NCBI GenBank assembly: GCA_018672145.1
Contig: JABHGH010000120.1
Span: 1-6,507 of the forward strand
Direction of reading: 5' to 3'
DNA from: Flavobacteriaceae bacterium
GTDB lineage: Bacteria; Bacteroidota; Bacteroidia; Flavobacteriales; Flavobacteriaceae
Length of the DNA stretch: 6,507 bases
The notes beneath the pieces are model-generated. The model saw only the letters and a list, made by a program, of their open reading frames with translations. It was not told the DNA's origin and ran no database searches. The stretch's first letter is position 1. Each line of letters opens with the position of its first letter. Below are positions 3,971-6,507 of this stretch, one piece after another. The position numbers were made by a program, and so were the translations under genes.

Positions 3971-6507
3971 TTATTCTGCAACGACAACTTCTCCATTGAT
4001 TTTTACATCTCCAATAGTCGCTTCCACAGATTGTGGGCCTAGCGGAACACTAGTGGTGGATGGGAGTAATAATCCATTAAAACTAATGTAATTCCCATAG
4101 CTTGTGTCTTGTGACTGAACTTGCCCCATCATTTCAATCAAAACGTTTTGCTTGATTTTCAAGCCAGACTCCACGGCATAGTATGATGTTGTTGTGGTCG
4201 TATTCCCTTTTGTCAGAATAGCATATGCTTTGATGCCTTCAAAATCTTCGATGCCAGTCACTGCAAGGGATTCATTTTCCATCATGCGAAACTCTGGTAT
4301 AATTCCTAAATTAGCCTGCATATCTGCTGCCATATCTGGAGGTAAATCCATAGTATTGCCCATTTGCGCAACCTGTGCTCCAGAAGCATTGACAGTAATC
4401 GTAGCCATTACGTTTCCACCCATAGAAACGGTTTGTACCATTTCGTCTTTGGTTGACAAAACATCCGCTTTGATTTCATTGCCCATAAAATCCCCAACGT
4501 AAGTGACTTGTAAAGATTTTATGCCATTGAGCTTGTCAGTTCCGCCAATCGCTTTTATATAATTGGCAAGCACATCTTTTGGTTCAACCGACTCATCAAC
4601 ATCTTCAACTACTTTTTCGATAATCTCTTCAGGCATCAAGAGAGCTAAAAAATAGTTTTCATCTAAAACATCTATTGCGACTCGCTGAAGATCTTCTGCT
4701 TTTAGTGCATCAATCCTTTCTTCATACTTAAAAATACGGTGAGGATTTTTCTTGTAGCGATCGGTAGTGCTGATGTAGTCAATCCAATAGCCATTCGATT
4801 CTAAATTTTCTTTGTGATCGACGCGATAGGATTCTTTCACTTTATTTAAATCACTTTCCGATACGCCTTCCTTTTTGATTTGTTCGACAAGCTCCAAGGA
4901 GAAATCAATAAGATCTCTTGCGTTCTCTGGCCCACATGGGAATAGGATGTTGAATGAGAGTTGCGAGTATGGAATTTCTTGAAAATTCGAACGAGCTCCA
5001 ACGCCATAAACACCACTTTCGTCTTCTCTAAGTTTTTCAATGAGCTTGTTGGTGAGCACATTGGATAATGCATCTGCAGCTATTCTGGTTGCAGCGTCAT
5101 AGGGTAAGTTTTCTGTCCATTGGATGTTAACAAAGCTCTTTGGATCGGTCCCTTTTTCAACGATAAATTCTCTATACTCATCTTTTGTTCGGAATTCAGG
5201 AACAACAATTTCGTCTTGTTGCTCTTTTGTTGGCAAGGACGCCAAGTAGGTTTCTACTAAACTTTCGAGCTCTTTTGCTTCAAAATTTCCTATGAAATAG
5301 TACGAAAAATCATTGGCGTCAGCGAATCGATCGACATGAAACTGATAAGTTTCGTCATAGTCAATGGCATCAAAATCCTCTTCCGAAGGGAAGGAAAGAT
5401 ACCGTTTGTTACCACGATTTTTTTCTTCGCTAACTGTAATTTGAAAGTAGTACTCAGGGTTTGATAAAATACCAGCATAAAACCCTTTGATGTTATTGAT
5501 GTAAGCGTTGAAATAGTCCTTGTCTTTGTTGAGACTTGTGTGGTGGAGGTAGATCAACTCTAATAATGATTTCAAGTCTTTTGGCGCACTGTTTCCACTG
5601 ATATTTTCTGAAAAAGCTCCAATAGACGAAGACAATGAAGCGGAGTTTCCGCTCATTACTTTCTCCATTTCGGAGACTGCTAACCCGCCATAACCTGCTT
5701 GTGCATTCGCGTTGAGCTGTAGCGCAAGGAGTGTTTTTTGCAAGTTATCTTCATCAATCAAGCTTGTTCCACCATTACTGTAAGCTTGTACCAGAACTTG
5801 GTCATTTTTAAAATTTGTTTGCTTGTAAGCAACACGAACGCCATTGCTTAATGTCAACCTTGTTAGGTCTAATTTTTCATCATATGATCGGTCTATGATG
5901 GTGCCACTTTCCGGTACTGATTCAACGATTTCTGAACGCAAATCAGCTTCTTCATAAGCAGCAACTTTTGTTGCATCTACCTCTGCGATGATCGCTTTGA
6001 TAGTGTCTTCATCTAGAAGTGATTCTTCACCATCTTCTTTTCTGCTCGCAATAACAACCATATTGTCAGGGTGAATAAAATCGCTGATTCGGGTACTTAC
6101 TTCAACAAGCTCAATGTTTGGAACGAGCTCGGTTGCTGTTTTGAACTCCCATTCGATCCCAGGAATGGCTTCATTTTCGAGGAAGTGGCGAATGTATTCG
6201 CTAACAATACGTTCGCTGTTTACTTTATTTTTTTCTTTTGCTTCATTTTCAAGACGAGTGAGTAAACTTCTTTTTGCTCGATCGAGTTCAGCATACAGGA
6301 AACCATGGGAAAGCACACGTTTGTTTTCCGTTAGCATGGCTTTGAGTGTCTCTGGCATTTTTTCAACGTCAGGGCTTATGCCATAACTTGTATAAGCATT
6401 TTTTGAACGAGCATACGAACCTCCATATGAAGATGATGCACTGAGAAAGGGCGGGTTGCTACTGTTTGCCAACTCATTCAATCGAGCATTGATCATAATA
6501 GAGAAAA
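3971..6507 (-). CDS. M16-family zinc peptidase with extra C-terminal domain (N-terminus outside window)
   Basis: A large M16 (pitrilysin/insulinase) protein, probably secreted or periplasmic. Reading continues through the ATG at 6496 to the window edge without a stop (F-S-I-M-I-N-A-R-L-N-E-L), and this segment is normal mid-protein M16 sequence, so the ATG is internal. Numbering from that Met, 1-150 is the rest of the first M16 half; about 205-405 and 405-625 are the two domains of the second half, with N-G-V-R-V-A-Y at 218-224 and G-V-Y-G-V-G-A-R at 495-502. The second half lacks HXXEH, as expected for its non-catalytic copy; the catalytic motif should lie in roughly 300 missing residues. 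Residues 637-841 are an added, mostly beta-rich domain beginning Y-I-K-A-I-G-G, like that on other Bacteroidota M16 proteins and loosely like LolA-type lipoprotein-sorting folds. It ends 25 bases from the shared terminator. Substrate unknown. Confidence 0.9.
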   Translation of the reverse strand, partial: FSIMINARLNELANSSNPPFLSASSSYGGSYARSKNAYTSYGISPDVEKMPETLKAMLTENKRVLSHGFLYAELDRAKRSLLTRLENEAKEKNKVNSERIVSEYIRHFLENEAIPGIEWEFKTATELVPNIELVEVSTRISDFIHPDNMVVIASRKEDGEESLLDEDTIKAIIAEVDATKVAAYEEADLRSEIVESVPESGTIIDRSYDEKLDLTRLTLSNGVRVAYKQTNFKNDQVLVQAYSNGGTSLIDEDNLQKTLLALQLNANAQAGYGGLAVSEMEKVMSGNSASLSSSIGAFSENISGNSAPKDLKSLLELIYLHHTSLNKDKDYFNAYINNIKGFYAGILSNPEYYFQITVSEEKNRGNKRYLSFPSEEDFDAIDYDETYQFHVDRFADANDFSYYFIGNFEAKELESLVETYLASLPTKEQQDEIVVPEFRTKDEYREFIVEKGTDPKSFVNIQWTENLPYDAATRIAADALSNVLTNKLIEKLREDESGVYGVGARSNFQEIPYSQLSFNILFPCGPENARDLIDFSLELVEQIKKEGVSESDLNKVKESYRVDHKENLESNGYWIDYISTTDRYKKNPHRIFKYEERIDALKAEDLQRVAIDVLDENYFLALLMPEEIIEKVVEDVDESVEPKDVLANYIKAIGGTDKLNGIKSLQVTYVGDFMGNEIKADVLSTKDEMVQTVSMGGNVMATITVNASGAQVAQMGNTMDLPPDMAADMQANLGIIPEFRMMENESLAVTGIEDFEGIKAYAILTKGNTTTTTSYYAVESGLKIKQNVLIEMMGQVQSQDTSYGNYISFNGLLLPSTTSVPLGPQSVEATIGDVKINGEVVVAE

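Noticed and set aside
4194..4502. 102-codon open frame on the plus strand inside the M16 gene
   Set aside because: It overlaps the conserved C-terminal region of the M16 protein and has no promoter, family match or neighbour to support it.
6494..6496. ATG as the true start of the M16 gene
   Set aside because: The frame is open beyond it to the edge and the residues around it fit the interior of the M16 family; no signal peptide follows.
1..6507. CRISPR arrays, insertion sequences, tRNA or rRNA genes, prophage or defence genes
   Set aside because: I looked for evenly spaced repeats, terminal inverted repeats, transposase-like frames and cloverleaf-like segments and found none; almost all bases belong to recognised housekeeping or envelope genes.

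Overview
This window looks like an ordinary chromosomal region of a member of the Bacteroidota, most likely the Flavobacteriia or a close relative. Four things point there: the gene order mutY–ssb–gldE–gldD, which is typical of that phylum; the gliding lipoprotein GldD itself; promoter-like sites that fit the Bacteroidota form (TTG, about 20 bases, TAnnTTTG) rather than the E. coli form; and AT-rich starts without clear Shine-Dalgarno sequences. I cannot name the genus.

Layout: positions 1-2562 carry a tight rightward cluster. It holds the 3' end of mutY (DNA repair), ssb (single-strand DNA binding), gldE (membrane protein with CBS domains) and gldD (gliding / type IX secretion lipoprotein), with gaps of 24, 15 and 5 bases. 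A consensus-quality promoter for ssb overlaps the end of mutY, so ssb-gldE-gldD can be transcribed apart from mutY. gldE appears to start at TTG and gldD at GTG. On the minus strand, a small lipoprotein gene with a heavy-metal-associated domain (2559-2984) meets gldD tail to tail, the two stop codons overlapping in a CTAG. It shares a 69-base divergent intergenic region with a rightward EamA-family transporter gene (3054-3935). A hairpin terminator that encodes the end of the transporter separates it from a large leftward M16-family zinc peptidase gene (3971 to the right edge). The upstream part of that gene, including any HXXEH catalytic motif, lies outside the window.

The mutY-ssb-gldE-gldD cluster joins DNA maintenance with gliding/secretion, an arrangement conserved in the phylum although the functional link is not obvious. 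The metal-binding lipoprotein, the transporter and the peptidase are all envelope proteins but show no evidence of being one system. I see no mobile element, CRISPR array, tRNA, rRNA or gene-free stretch over 300 bases, and no strong case for a new biological system. The most useful second-look items are the palindrome next to the ssb promoter, the terminator built into coding sequence, the unusual gldE/gldD junction, the CxxxC metal site with a cysteine-rich tail, and the extra C-terminal domain on the M16 protein.
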